In this document: positions 33,675 through 42,484 of the stretch, piece after piece | Numbering within the stretch: the stretch's first letter is position 1 | Layout of the letters: each line of letters starts with the position of its first letter | Source of the DNA: Sulfitobacter sp043557345 | GTDB taxonomy: Bacteria; Pseudomonadota; Alphaproteobacteria; Rhodobacterales; Rhodobacteraceae | Direction: 5' to 3' | NCBI RefSeq assembly: GCF_043557345.1 | Contig: NZ_JBIFFV010000010.1 | Span: 62,001 to 126,000 of the forward strand | Length of the DNA: 64,000 nucleotides | Translations under genes and position numbers: made by a program | Notes under the pieces: generated by a model | Told to the model about the DNA's origin: nothing | Databases searched by the model: none | What the model saw: only the letters and a program-made list of their open reading frames with translations

Positions 33675-34448
33675 TCACACCACAGCGAACGGGTCCACCG
33701 GATAGCTCACATGCGCCAGATACAGCCCCTGCGGCGGGCAGACCGGCCCGCAGGCGGCCCGGTCCTTTGCCGCGAGTGCTGCACCCATATCCGCCACGCT
33801 CCAAGACCCCGCGCCGACCCGCTCCAGCGACCCCACGAAGCTGCGCACCTGATTGTGCAGGAAGGACCGCGCGCGCACGTCGAAATGATACTCCGTCCCG
33901 GCCATGGTCTCGACCTGCGAAACCTGGAGCCGGTCGAGCGTCTTCACCGGGCTTTCCGCCTGACAGACGGTCGAGCGGAAGGTGGTGAAATCGTGTTTGC
34001 CCACCAAAAGATCCGCCGCCGCCTGCATGGCGGCGACATCTAGGCGGTGTTTGATCTGCCAGACCAGCCCCGCTTGATGCACCGCAGGGGCGCGGCGGCT
34101 GAGAATGCGGAAGTGGTAGCGCCGCTCAAGCGCCGAAAAGCGGGCGTGAAAATCTTCGGGCGCCAGCACGCAATCGGTGATCGCAATGGGCTGCGGCTTG
34201 AGGTGGTAGTTCAGCGCCTCGCCCAGCCGGAAGGGCGACCAATCGCGGGCCATGTCGCAATGCGCGACCTGCGCCAGCCCATGCACCCCGGTATCGGTGC
34301 GCCCGGCGGCGGCGATGGTGTGGTCGCCGGGTTCCAGCTTGGCCAAAGCGGACTCGATCGCGCCTTGCACTGTGGGCTGGTCGATCTGACGCTGCCACCC
34401 ATTGAAGGGCGCGCCGTGGTATTCGATTTTCAGGGCATATCTGGGCAT
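33675..34448 (-). CDS. truA: tRNA pseudouridine(38-40) synthase
   Basis: 257 residues from the ATG at 34448 (MPRYALKIEYHGAPFNGWQRQ), which is the usual family start; an upstream in-frame start adds 12 unconserved residues. The catalytic aspartate is D52 in AAGRTDTGVHGLAQVAH. TruA modifies U38-40 in the anticodon stem-loop. The P-loop gene on the other side diverges from it. Confidence 0.95.
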   Translation of the reverse strand: MPRYALKIEYHGAPFNGWQRQIDQPTVQGAIESALAKLEPGDHTIAAAGRTDTGVHGLAQVAHCDMARDWSPFRLGEALNYHLKPQPIAITDCVLAPEDFHARFSALERRYHFRILSRRAPAVHQAGLVWQIKHRLDVAAMQAAADLLVGKHDFTTFRSTVCQAESPVKTLDRLQVSQVETMAGTEYHFDVRARSFLHNQVRSFVGSLERVGAGSWSVADMGAALAAKDRAACGPVCPPQGLYLAHVSYPVDPFAVV

Positions 34449-34537
34449 GACCGGGGCCTTAGCGCGGGCGGGCGCTTCTGGCAATCCCCGGCTGCCGGCC
34501 CTATGTTGAGAGCAAAGAAAGAAGGACGGGCACAGCT

Positions 34538-35965
34538 TTGGGTATCACAGGCATTGCCGACGGGATTTGGCGGCAGTTCGAGAATGTCACCGACACGGTG
34601 GGCGAGACGTTTTTCGAGCCGGTGATCCGGCTTGGGGTCACGGGGCTTGCGCGCTCAGGCAAGACGGTTTTCATCACCTCGTTGGTCGCCAACCTGCTGG
34701 ACCGGGGGCGGATGCCGGGGCTGCTCGCGGCCTCTGAGGGGCGGATCGAGGCGGCGTTTCTGCAGCCCCAGCCCGACGATACCGTGCCCCGGTTCGAGTA
34801 TGAGACCCACCTCGCCGCGCTGACTGGCAAGACGCCCCATTGGCCCGAAAGCACGCGGGCGATTTCGGAACTGCGGCTCTCGCTCAAGGTGCGGCCCAAT
34901 GGGTTGCTGGCGGGGTTTCAAGGGCCGCGCACCTTGCATCTGGATATCGTGGATTACCCGGGAGAATGGCTGCTTGATCTGGCGCTGATGGATGTCACCT
35001 ATGCCGAATGGTCGGCGCAGGTGACCAATCGCATCGCAAACCGCGAGGAGGCGGCGGGCTTTCGCGCACTGGCCGGGCAGACCGACCCTCATGCCGAGTT
35101 AGAGGAGCCCACCGCCCGCAGGCTTGCAGACAGCTTTGCCGACTACCTGCAAACCGCCCGCGCCAATGGCTATTCCGACTGCACGCCGGGGCGGTTCCTG
35201 CTCCCCGGTGATCTGGCCGGATCGCCGGTGCTGACCTTCGCGCCGCTGCCGGGATCGGAAGGCGCGCCGCGCAAATCCTTGGTGCGCGAGATGGCGCGGC
35301 GGTTCGAGGCCTATAAGAAACAGGTGGTACAGCCCTTCTTTCGCGATCACTTTTCACGGATCGACCGGCAGGTGGTGCTGGTCGACGCGCTTGGCGCCAT
35401 CCACCAAGGGCCGCAGGCGGTCGAAGATCTGCGCGGCGCCATGGCCGATATTCTGGGCGCGTTCCGGCCGGGGAGGAACAACTTTCTGAGCACGCTCCTG
35501 CGGGGCAAACGGGTCGAGAAAATCCTTTTTGCCGCGACCAAGGCCGACCATCTGCACCACAGCCAGCATCCCCGGCTAAGCGGTATCATGCAGGCGCTGA
35601 TCCGTGAGGCACGGGACCGGGCGCAATATGCGGGGGCGGGCACGCGGGCCATGGCCATCGCCAGCCTGCGCGCCACGACCGAAGACGTGATGACCCATGG
35701 GGGAGAGCCGCTCGACGTGGTGCGCGGGACGCTCTTGAACGAGGATGAGACGCGCGGGCGGCGAGCGGCCTTCTATCCCGGTGAACTCCCCGAAGACCCG
35801 GCCCATCTGCTGACCCCCGCGCGGCAGGGCGCGCAGGAATGGCTGGGGGCGGATTATCAGATCATGCGCTTTGCTCCGGCGGTGTTGGACCTGCGCCCCG
35901 GCGACGGGCCGCCGCATATCCGGCTCGACCGCGCGGCGGAATTCCTGATTGGGGATCGGCTGTGA
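34538..35965 (+). CDS. ycjX: YcjX-family (DUF463) P-loop protein
   Basis: 475 residues from a TTG start, with GAAGGA 11 bases upstream. The P-loop is GLARSGKTVFITSL near residue 36-49, with the family block LDIVDYPGEWLLDL near 130 and an ATKADHLH G4-like motif near 330. YcjX is a stress-associated GTPase-like protein often found beside YcjF, as here, where a GNAT gene lies between them. The GTG of the GNAT gene overlaps this stop codon (GTGA). The molecular role is not established. Confidence 0.9.
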   Translation: MGITGIADGIWRQFENVTDTVGETFFEPVIRLGVTGLARSGKTVFITSLVANLLDRGRMPGLLAASEGRIEAAFLQPQPDDTVPRFEYETHLAALTGKTPHWPESTRAISELRLSLKVRPNGLLAGFQGPRTLHLDIVDYPGEWLLDLALMDVTYAEWSAQVTNRIANREEAAGFRALAGQTDPHAELEEPTARRLADSFADYLQTARANGYSDCTPGRFLLPGDLAGSPVLTFAPLPGSEGAPRKSLVREMARRFEAYKKQVVQPFFRDHFSRIDRQVVLVDALGAIHQGPQAVEDLRGAMADILGAFRPGRNNFLSTLLRGKRVEKILFAATKADHLHHSQHPRLSGIMQALIREARDRAQYAGAGTRAMAIASLRATTEDVMTHGGEPLDVVRGTLLNEDETRGRRAAFYPGELPEDPAHLLTPARQGAQEWLGADYQIMRFAPAVLDLRPGDGPPHIRLDRAAEFLIGDRL

Positions 35966-36426
35966 GCGCGGTTGTGACACGCCCCGCCACCCTGCGCCCG
36001 GCGCAGCCGCTCGACGCGGGGGCCGTGGGCGGCATCATGAGCGATTTCGCCCGTGACACCGCTTGGTTGCCGCGCATTCATACCGGCGCCGAGGATATCG
36101 CCCATGCCGATGCGATGATCGCCCGGGGCTGGGTCACTGTGGCCGAGCGGGAGGGCCGCGTCGCCGGTTTCGCGGCTTGTCAGCGCGGCGCATTGGATGC
36201 GCTTTTCGTGGCGCGATCGGCCCGGGGGCAGGGCATCGGCTCGGCTCTTTTGGGCGCGTTAAAGACGCGACATAAGTCACTGACCTGTTGGACCTTTCAG
36301 GCCAATGCCCAAGCCATCGCCTTCTACCGCCAACACGGGTTCGCCGAGACCGGACGCGGCGATGGCAGCGCCAATGACGAAGGGCTGCCCGATTTGACAT
36401 TGCACTGGCAAAGGGAGGCCGCCTGA
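35962..36426 (+). CDS. GNAT-family N-acetyltransferase
   Basis: 154 residues from a GTG start overlapping the ycjX stop. The acetyl-CoA-binding motif A is LFVARSARGQGIGSALLGAL near residues 80-99, with the motif B sequence AIAFYRQHGFAETGRG near the C-terminus. The substrate is unknown. Its stop overlaps the start of the ycjF-like gene (the A of TGATGG), so it is translationally embedded in the ycjX-ycjF operon. Confidence 0.9.
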   Translation: MSAVVTRPATLRPAQPLDAGAVGGIMSDFARDTAWLPRIHTGAEDIAHADAMIARGWVTVAEREGRVAGFAACQRGALDALFVARSARGQGIGSALLGALKTRHKSLTCWTFQANAQAIAFYRQHGFAETGRGDGSANDEGLPDLTLHWQREAA

Positions 36427-37430
36427 TGGCCCGCGGACCGATCCTGTTCGACCTCGAAGAAGACGCCAAGCCACAGCCCTCGGTCGCCGATGCGCCCGCC
36501 GTGCCCGAGTTGGACATCGAGGCGCCGGCGCCCAAGGGTCAAGCGATGCAGATCGCCGCCCGGCTCGCCGCGCGCAAACCATCGCGCTTGGTGCGGCTGT
36601 TCTGGGTGTTGGCGGGCGCATTGGTCACGGCGCTGGTGTCGATCGCGGCTTGGACCTTCGTGACCGACCTGATGGCGCGCTATCCGCTGCTGGGCTGGGC
36701 GATGACCCTGTTGATCGGGGCGTTCCTCTTGGTGCTGCTTTTGCTGTCGCTGCGCGAAATGGCGGCCTTTGGACGGCTCGCGCGGCTCGACGGGCTGCGC
36801 CATGACGCGGGTCAAGCGCTGGCGCAGGGGGATCTGACCGCCGCGCGCGATGTCGCGGACCGGCTTGAGGCGCTTTACAAGCACCGCGAGGATACCCGCT
36901 GGGGCCGCGACCGGCTGACGGAGCTGCGCGGCGACCAATTCGATGCCGAAGCGCTTCTGGGGCTGGCCGAGAGCGAGGTTCTGGCCCCGCTGGACCGTGC
37001 CGCTACGCGTGAGGTCGAGGCCGCAGCCCGGCAGGTCGCCGCCGTCACCGCGCTGGTGCCTCTGGCGCTGGCCGATGTTGCCGCCGCCCTCAGCAGCAAC
37101 CTGCGGATGATCCGACGCATCGCGGAAATCTACGGCGGGCGGTCGGGTTTTTTCGGCTCGTGGCGGCTGACCCGGGCGGTGCTGTCGCATCTGGTGGCGA
37201 CGGGGGCCGTGGCCGTGGGGGATGATCTGATCGAACCGCTCTTAGGCGGTTCTATCGTCGCCAAGCTGAGCCGTCGTTTCGGCGAGGGGCTGGTGAACGG
37301 GGCGCTGACCGCGCGCGTGGGCGTGGCCGCGATCGAGGTGTGCCGCCCGCTGCCCTTTGCCCGCGAGAAACGCCCCGGCGTGCGGGGCATCATCAAACGC
37401 GCGCTGACCGGGGTGCTGGGCGAGGGTTAA
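36426..37430 (+). CDS. ycjF: YcjF-like (DUF697) membrane protein
   Basis: 334 residues. A charged N-terminal cytosolic stretch of about 55 residues, two membrane spans (LFWVLAGALVTALVSIAAWTF, and LGWAMTLLIGAFLLVLLLL), then a helical domain ending in a DUF697 region containing VTALVPLALADVAAALSSNLRMIRRIAEIYGGR. This is the YcjF/TIGR01620 architecture. It is third in the ycjX-GNAT-ycjF operon. Function unknown; co-occurrence with YcjX suggests a membrane-associated complex. Confidence 0.88.
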   Translation: MARGPILFDLEEDAKPQPSVADAPAVPELDIEAPAPKGQAMQIAARLAARKPSRLVRLFWVLAGALVTALVSIAAWTFVTDLMARYPLLGWAMTLLIGAFLLVLLLLSLREMAAFGRLARLDGLRHDAGQALAQGDLTAARDVADRLEALYKHREDTRWGRDRLTELRGDQFDAEALLGLAESEVLAPLDRAATREVEAAARQVAAVTALVPLALADVAAALSSNLRMIRRIAEIYGGRSGFFGSWRLTRAVLSHLVATGAVAVGDDLIEPLLGGSIVAKLSRRFGEGLVNGALTARVGVAAIEVCRPLPFAREKRPGVRGIIKRALTGVLGEG

Positions 37431-37434
37431 CCGG

Positions 37435-38214
37435 TCAGGCCGCGTCGACCGCCTCGCGCACCGCGCGCAGGGGGTGCTGGATCAGGCCGGGCCAAGGGGC
37501 GATTTGCAAGCCGGGGGCGTAGCCCCACTGCGCAGCCTCGCCCGCCTGTGCGGTCGTCAACTGCGTGGCCCCGGCGTAGGTCCGGTTTCCATCGGCGATA
37601 CCTTCGGGCAATGCCGCCTCGGGCAGGTCGACGAAACGCGCGATCCGGCGCAGGGCGCGGGGGGCATCGGCGACGATATCCTCGTATCGTAGGACCATCA
37701 CCGCATGCAGATAGGGCAGGTCATCCAGCATCTGCGCCTGCGCCGCGATCCAATGGTCGATCAACGCCTGCGACGGGGCATCGACCCATGACGCGACCGA
37801 GGCGGCGACAGCCTCGGGGTGGCGCAGGACGACGATGAATTGCGACATGGGAAAGAGTTGTTGCATCAGCCGCATGCGGGTCAGGTTCACCGGCGATTTC
37901 TCGACCCGCCAATGCAGGTTCGGGGCAAACCACGGCGCCCAGTCCTGCGTCAGCCGGGTCTTCGTCTCCAAACTGTTGAGCGGATGCGCCTCGGTCAGAT
38001 GTTCCTCTGGGTTGGTCGCGAAATGCATGGGCCGCCCGGATTGCGCCGTATGGGGGATGGCCCCTTGCAGATAGACCCCCTCATTCTCGGGCGCTGCCGA
38101 TCCGGTGATGCCGCCCGCGCCGGGCAGGGCATTGGCCAGGCGATTGACCAGCGAGGTGCCAGAGCGGTGCAGCCCACCGATGAACAGGTAGCACGGGGGG
38201 ATTTCTGTGGGCAT
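37435..38214 (-). CDS. Sulfotransferase family protein
   Basis: 259 residues without a signal peptide. The PAPS 5'-phosphosulfate loop is IGGLHRSGTSLVNRLANALP near residues 12-30, and the 3'-phosphate-binding region is FIVVLRHPEAVAASVASWV near 125. It probably sulfates a carbohydrate or lipid acceptor. It faces the convergent ycjF gene and diverges from the glycosyltransferase operon, with which it may share a product; that link is inference from position. Confidence 0.85.
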   Translation of the reverse strand: MPTEIPPCYLFIGGLHRSGTSLVNRLANALPGAGGITGSAAPENEGVYLQGAIPHTAQSGRPMHFATNPEEHLTEAHPLNSLETKTRLTQDWAPWFAPNLHWRVEKSPVNLTRMRLMQQLFPMSQFIVVLRHPEAVAASVASWVDAPSQALIDHWIAAQAQMLDDLPYLHAVMVLRYEDIVADAPRALRRIARFVDLPEAALPEGIADGNRTYAGATQLTTAQAGEAAQWGYAPGLQIAPWPGLIQHPLRAVREAVDAA

Positions 38215-38285
38215 CGGGGTGGCTCTGATTGGGGAGAGAGGCGGGGTTCAGTGGCAGGCACCTAGGGCGGTCATGCCCCCTGTCC

Positions 38286-38309
38286 ACAAATGTATGCATT
38301 AACATTTGT
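38286..38309. promoter_or_regulatory. Inverted-repeat operator candidate in divergent promoter
   Basis: ACAAATGT (38286-38293) and ACATTTGT (38302-38309) are perfect 8-bp arms around ATGCATTA. A possible -10, TGTTAT, starts at 38308. The site lies between the sulfotransferase gene and the glycosyltransferase operon and is placed where a repressor could block one or both promoters. It is not a Crp or Fnr consensus. Confidence 0.5.
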
Positions 38310-38362
38310 TATCGGAACGGATGGGCCGTGAGGGGGTCACCTCTGCATAAGGAGATCCATAC

Positions 38363-40414
38363 ATGTTCATTTGTCACATTGCCCTCGGGGGCTGCCTCAC
38401 GGCGCCATCTGTTAACTACGGTGTGACTGAAGACACCGGCGGTCACATCGCCTATATCTTGGGGGCGGCCCACGCGCAGGCGGCGCGGGGGGATGTGGAT
38501 GCGGTGCAGATCGTGACCCGCGCATTCGATGAACCGACCCTTGGTGCCGTACACGCCCAGACCGATCAGCAAGTTAGCCGTGGCCTGTCGATCCGGCGGC
38601 TTTGGACGGCGGAGCGGGGGTATCTGAGTAAGGAAAACCTCGCCGCGGAGATCCCCGCGCTGGTTGAGGCGTTTTTAGAGGATCTGGCGCAGGCCAAACG
38701 GCTGCCGGATGTGATCCACGCGCATTTCGCCGATGCGGCGCAATTGGCGCTGGCAGCACGGGCGCGGTTCGGCATTCCGGTAATCTATACCCCGCATTCG
38801 CTGGCCCTGAGCAAATCGGGGGCAGAGGTGGATGCCGCGCGCGTGGCGGCAGAGCGCCGGGCGCTGTTGGAGGCGGATGCGGTGGTGCTCTCCTCGCGCG
38901 ATGAGGCCGAGGTGCAGGTCGCGGCCTATGGGGCGGATGCACAGGCGCGGGTGCACCGCGTCTCTCCGGGCGTGTCGCTGCGCCGCCCGGCTGAGGCCGG
39001 GGCAGGCCGTGCCCTCTTGGCCGATCAGTTGAGCGACCCCGACCGCCCCACGCTGCTCGCCGTGGCGCGCCCCGTGGCCCGCAAGAACCTTGCGACCTTG
39101 GCGCGGGTCTATGCGCAAAGCCCTGCTTTGCAGGCGCGGGCGAACCTTGTGATCCTTGCCGGTCAGCATGGTGATGCGCTGCAGGCGAATGCAGAGGCGC
39201 GCGCGGAGCTGTCCCGCCTGCGAGAGACGTTGGAGGTGCCGAAGCTGCGTGGCAAAGTGGCGCTGCCGCCGCGCCATACGCAGGGCGATGTGGCCGCCCT
39301 CTATGACCGCGCGGCGCAAACCGGCGGGGTCTTCGTCAACCTCGCACTGCATGAGCCCTTTGGCCTGACCATGTTGGAGGCGGCATCGCATGGCCTGCCG
39401 GTGGTGGCCACGCGCGAAGGCGGGCCTGCCGATATCGTGGCGGACCTTGGCCATGGTCTCTGTGTGCCGCCTTGCGATGATACGGCCATCGAGACGGCCC
39501 TGTTGAAGCTGTTGGACGATCGCGCATTCTGGGTCGCGGCATCGGAAGCCGGGCGCGCTCATGTCGGGCGCTACGACTGGTCGAAATGGGCCGAGGAAGT
39601 GCAGCACATCTGCGAAGACATCCGCCACCCCGCGCCGATGACAACGCCCGCGCCGGTGCTGCTGGCCAGCGATATCGACAACACGCTGACGGGCTGCGCC
39701 CCATCCGCGGCCCTGTTCAATGCATGGATCGCCCGCGACCGCCCGCTTTTTGCCGTGGCCACGGGGCGCAGCCTGCCCGAGGCGCGCCGCATCCTGCGCG
39801 ATTGGAACCTGCCCGCCCCGCGTGTCTTCATCACCTCTGTCGGGACCGAGGTCTATCTTCCCGATGCCGAGGGGCGGCTTTGTCTGGATGAGCGTTTCGC
39901 CCAAAAGCTCGACACCGGGTGGGACCGTGCCCGAGTGGAGCGGGCGCTGAAGGACTTCGGCTTCAACTGGCAAGCGCCGGTCGAGCAGCGGCGGTGGAAG
40001 CTGAGCGGTTTCGGCGACACGCGCACCGCGCGCCGGTTGGAGCGGCATTTGGCCCGGCGTGGTGCGGCGGCGCAGATCGTCGCCTCGCATGGGCGGCTGA
40101 TCGATGTTCTACCCTTGGCGGCGGGTAAGGGGCCTGCGGTCTGTGCCGCCGCGCGGCGGTTGGGCATGCCGATGGACCGGGTCGTGGTGGCCGGGGACAG
40201 CGGCAATGATTTCGACATGTTGCAGGCGGTGGAGGATGGCCCGGGCCGGGGTATCTTGGTTGGCAATGCGATGGATGGGCTGCGCGAACGTCTGAGCGGC
40301 AGACGGCTTTACCACGCGCGCGCGGCGCACGCCGCCGGGGTTTTGGAGGGGCTCGAGACCTTCGGCTTCGCCCTCAACGCGATGGAATCGCCCGTGAAGA
40401 TGGTGGCGCAATGA
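38363..40414 (+). CDS. Sucrose-phosphate-synthase-like glycosyltransferase fused to a HAD phosphatase
   Basis: 683 residues; AAGGAGA precedes the ATG. Residues 1-425 are a GT-B glycosyltransferase of family 4 with the sucrose synthase-like loop EDTGGHIAYILGAA near 22-35 and the C-terminal EPFGLTMLEAASHGLPVV near 330. Residues 430-683 are a HAD-IIB phosphatase with motif I ASDIDNTLTG and the metal-binding VVVAGDSGNDFDML. This two-domain order is that of bifunctional sucrose-phosphate synthase/phosphatase, so the likely activity is making and dephosphorylating a sucrose-like glycoside phosphate. The sugar specificity is not determined. It is the first gene of a four-gene coupled operon. Confidence 0.85.
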   Translation: MFICHIALGGCLTAPSVNYGVTEDTGGHIAYILGAAHAQAARGDVDAVQIVTRAFDEPTLGAVHAQTDQQVSRGLSIRRLWTAERGYLSKENLAAEIPALVEAFLEDLAQAKRLPDVIHAHFADAAQLALAARARFGIPVIYTPHSLALSKSGAEVDAARVAAERRALLEADAVVLSSRDEAEVQVAAYGADAQARVHRVSPGVSLRRPAEAGAGRALLADQLSDPDRPTLLAVARPVARKNLATLARVYAQSPALQARANLVILAGQHGDALQANAEARAELSRLRETLEVPKLRGKVALPPRHTQGDVAALYDRAAQTGGVFVNLALHEPFGLTMLEAASHGLPVVATREGGPADIVADLGHGLCVPPCDDTAIETALLKLLDDRAFWVAASEAGRAHVGRYDWSKWAEEVQHICEDIRHPAPMTTPAPVLLASDIDNTLTGCAPSAALFNAWIARDRPLFAVATGRSLPEARRILRDWNLPAPRVFITSVGTEVYLPDAEGRLCLDERFAQKLDTGWDRARVERALKDFGFNWQAPVEQRRWKLSGFGDTRTARRLERHLARRGAAAQIVASHGRLIDVLPLAAGKGPAVCAAARRLGMPMDRVVVAGDSGNDFDMLQAVEDGPGRGILVGNAMDGLRERLSGRRLYHARAAHAAGVLEGLETFGFALNAMESPVKMVAQ

Positions 40415-41568
40415 CGCGGCCCATCGGTTACTTCGTCCACCATCAAGGCCGGGGCCATGCGGAGCGCTGCGCCGCCGTGGTCAACGCGCTGCCCGAAAGC
40501 CAGCCGGTGACCGTCTTCTGCGCGAAACCGGACATTTTCCCCGCCTTCACTCTGGCGGTGGAGGTCGTCACCCTGCCATCGCTTTTCGAGGCGACAGGGG
40601 CCGAGGACATCAACGACACCACCAGCGCGCCGGATACGGTGCATTGCGCGCCGCTTGGCTGGCCCGGCATTCGGCAGGCCATGGCGCAACTGGCCGCTTG
40701 GTTTGCCAGCGCCAATCCGGTGCTGATGATCAGCGATGTCTCGGCAGAGGTGGCGCAGCTTGCGCGGATCTGTTCCGTGCCGCATGTAAAGGTGCTGCAA
40801 CACGGCCAGCGTGGTGATCCGGGGCATCAGGCGGCCTATGATGGGGCGGTCGGTCTGCTTTGCCCCGCCGCCAAGGCGCTGGCGCAGCCGGACTGGCCCG
40901 CGCGGCATTTGGCCAAGACGCATTTCGCCGGAGGCTTGGGCGTCGATGTGAAACGCCCCGATCCGGCGCGGCGTGCCAAGTTGCGAGAAGGGTTTGGCGT
41001 CGGGCCAGAGCAGCGCATGGTGCTGGTCATGTCGGGCGGGGGCGGCACGGGGTTCGCCTCTGCGCCTTTCGGCATCGCGGCGCGGGCAATGCCTGAGACG
41101 GCCTTCATCAGCATCGGGCGCATGGCGCGCGATTGGCACGCCACCGAACCCGCCAACCTGCACCATCACGGCTGGGTCGAGAACGCGGCGGATTATCTGG
41201 CGGCGGCGGATATGGTCGTGGCCTCGACCGGGAACACCACCTGCCACCAGATCCTTGCGGCAGAGACCCCGTGGCTCGCTGTCCCGGAGTGGCGCTATTT
41301 CGACGAACAGGTCGAAAAGGCCGAGGCGTTGGCGCGGGCGGGGGCGGCGCATCACCTGCCGCATTTCCCCTCGTCCGCCGCAGCGTGGCGCCGCGCGATC
41401 CAAACTACCTTCGATGCCCATGACCCGGCCTTGCAACGGGCCTTGGTTAACGAGGATGCCGCGACAGAGACGGCCAATTGGCTGATCGGCCTTACCGACC
41501 AGCTGCTATCAGAAACAACTAAAGATACCGGAGACTTACATGACGTCGTTCACCCCATCCGTGCCTGA
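40411..41568 (+). CDS. MurG/GT28-like glycosyltransferase
   Basis: 385 residues. The N-terminus IGYFVHHQGRGHAERCAAVV and the C-terminal donor-binding region STGNTTCHQILAAETPWLAV with EWRYFDEQVEKAEAL resemble the UDP-sugar-dependent MurG/GT28 fold; a glycine-rich loop (SGGGGTGF) is near residue 205. No membrane span. The start overlaps the previous stop (ATGA), and it overlaps the next gene by 29 bases. Acceptor and donor are unknown. Confidence 0.78.
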   Translation: MTRPIGYFVHHQGRGHAERCAAVVNALPESQPVTVFCAKPDIFPAFTLAVEVVTLPSLFEATGAEDINDTTSAPDTVHCAPLGWPGIRQAMAQLAAWFASANPVLMISDVSAEVAQLARICSVPHVKVLQHGQRGDPGHQAAYDGAVGLLCPAAKALAQPDWPARHLAKTHFAGGLGVDVKRPDPARRAKLREGFGVGPEQRMVLVMSGGGGTGFASAPFGIAARAMPETAFISIGRMARDWHATEPANLHHHGWVENAADYLAAADMVVASTGNTTCHQILAAETPWLAVPEWRYFDEQVEKAEALARAGAAHHLPHFPSSAAAWRRAIQTTFDAHDPALQRALVNEDAATETANWLIGLTDQLLSETTKDTGDLHDVVHPIRA

Positions 41569-42484
41569 GAATACCACAGTTAGCGCGCTGACGCTTGCGC
41601 GCGGGCGGGCGGCGCATCTGCGCAATGTGATCCTTGGCCTGACCCGTCAGACCCGGCAGCCGGATGAGCTGGTGATCGGGGTCATGCAGGACAGGCTTTA
41701 CGACGACCTGCCGCAGACCGATTTCCCGATCCGGCAGGTTCAGGTGACGGGCAGTGAACTGCCGCTGTCGCGCGCGCGCAATACCGTCGCGGCAGAGGCC
41801 ACGGGCGACTGTCTGGTCTTTCTCGACTTGGATTGCATTCCGGCGCAGGAACTGATCGCCGACTATATGGGCTATGCGGTGCCGGGCAACGGGCTGATCA
41901 TGGGCGAGGTCAACTACCTCCCGGCGGGAACCGCCACCGAAGGTTGGAATTATCACAAACTGGAGGCCGTGGCCGTGCGCCATTCCGACCGTCAGGGGCC
42001 GCCCGCCGAAGGCTTGAAACGCTGCAATGACTACCGCTGCTTCTGGTCGCTCAATTTTGCCATCCACCGCGAAGATTGGGACCGCTCCGGCGGGTTTGAC
42101 GAGCGTTTCACCGGCTATGGGGGCGAGGATACGGATTTTGGCCGAGAGTTGGACGAACGCGGCGTGCCGATCCATTGGGCGAAGGGCGCGAAGGTGTTTC
42201 ACCAGCACCACCCGCATTGCATGCCGCCGATCCACCACATCCCCTCGATCCTGCGCAATACAGAGATTTTCGCCGACAAATGGGGCCACCGGACCATGAA
42301 CCATTGGCTCACCGCCTTTCGCCTGATGGGGCTGGTGGGGACGGATGGCGATGCATTGGTGCAGCTGCGTGAACCGGATGCGGATGACTTCGCGCTTTGC
42401 GAGCAGCAGTCGGACCAGCCTTACGCCAATACCGCGCGGGTGCTGCGCTATCTGCGCGGCGAAGAGCGGATTGCGGCGGAATGA
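41540..42484 (+). CDS. GT-A glycosyltransferase (family 2, with galactosyltransferase-type C-terminal region)
   Basis: 314 residues. The GT-A fold has the metal-binding DxD-type block VFLDLDCIP near residue 96-102 and a second block SGGFDERFTGYGGEDTDFG near 185-203, similar to the C-terminal domain of beta-1,4-galactosyltransferase-like and chondroitin polymerase-type enzymes. It is the third member of the operon, overlapping both neighbours. The donor sugar is not determined by sequence. Confidence 0.85.
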   Translation: MTSFTPSVPENTTVSALTLARGRAAHLRNVILGLTRQTRQPDELVIGVMQDRLYDDLPQTDFPIRQVQVTGSELPLSRARNTVAAEATGDCLVFLDLDCIPAQELIADYMGYAVPGNGLIMGEVNYLPAGTATEGWNYHKLEAVAVRHSDRQGPPAEGLKRCNDYRCFWSLNFAIHREDWDRSGGFDERFTGYGGEDTDFGRELDERGVPIHWAKGAKVFHQHHPHCMPPIHHIPSILRNTEIFADKWGHRTMNHWLTAFRLMGLVGTDGDALVQLREPDADDFALCEQQSDQPYANTARVLRYLRGEERIAAE

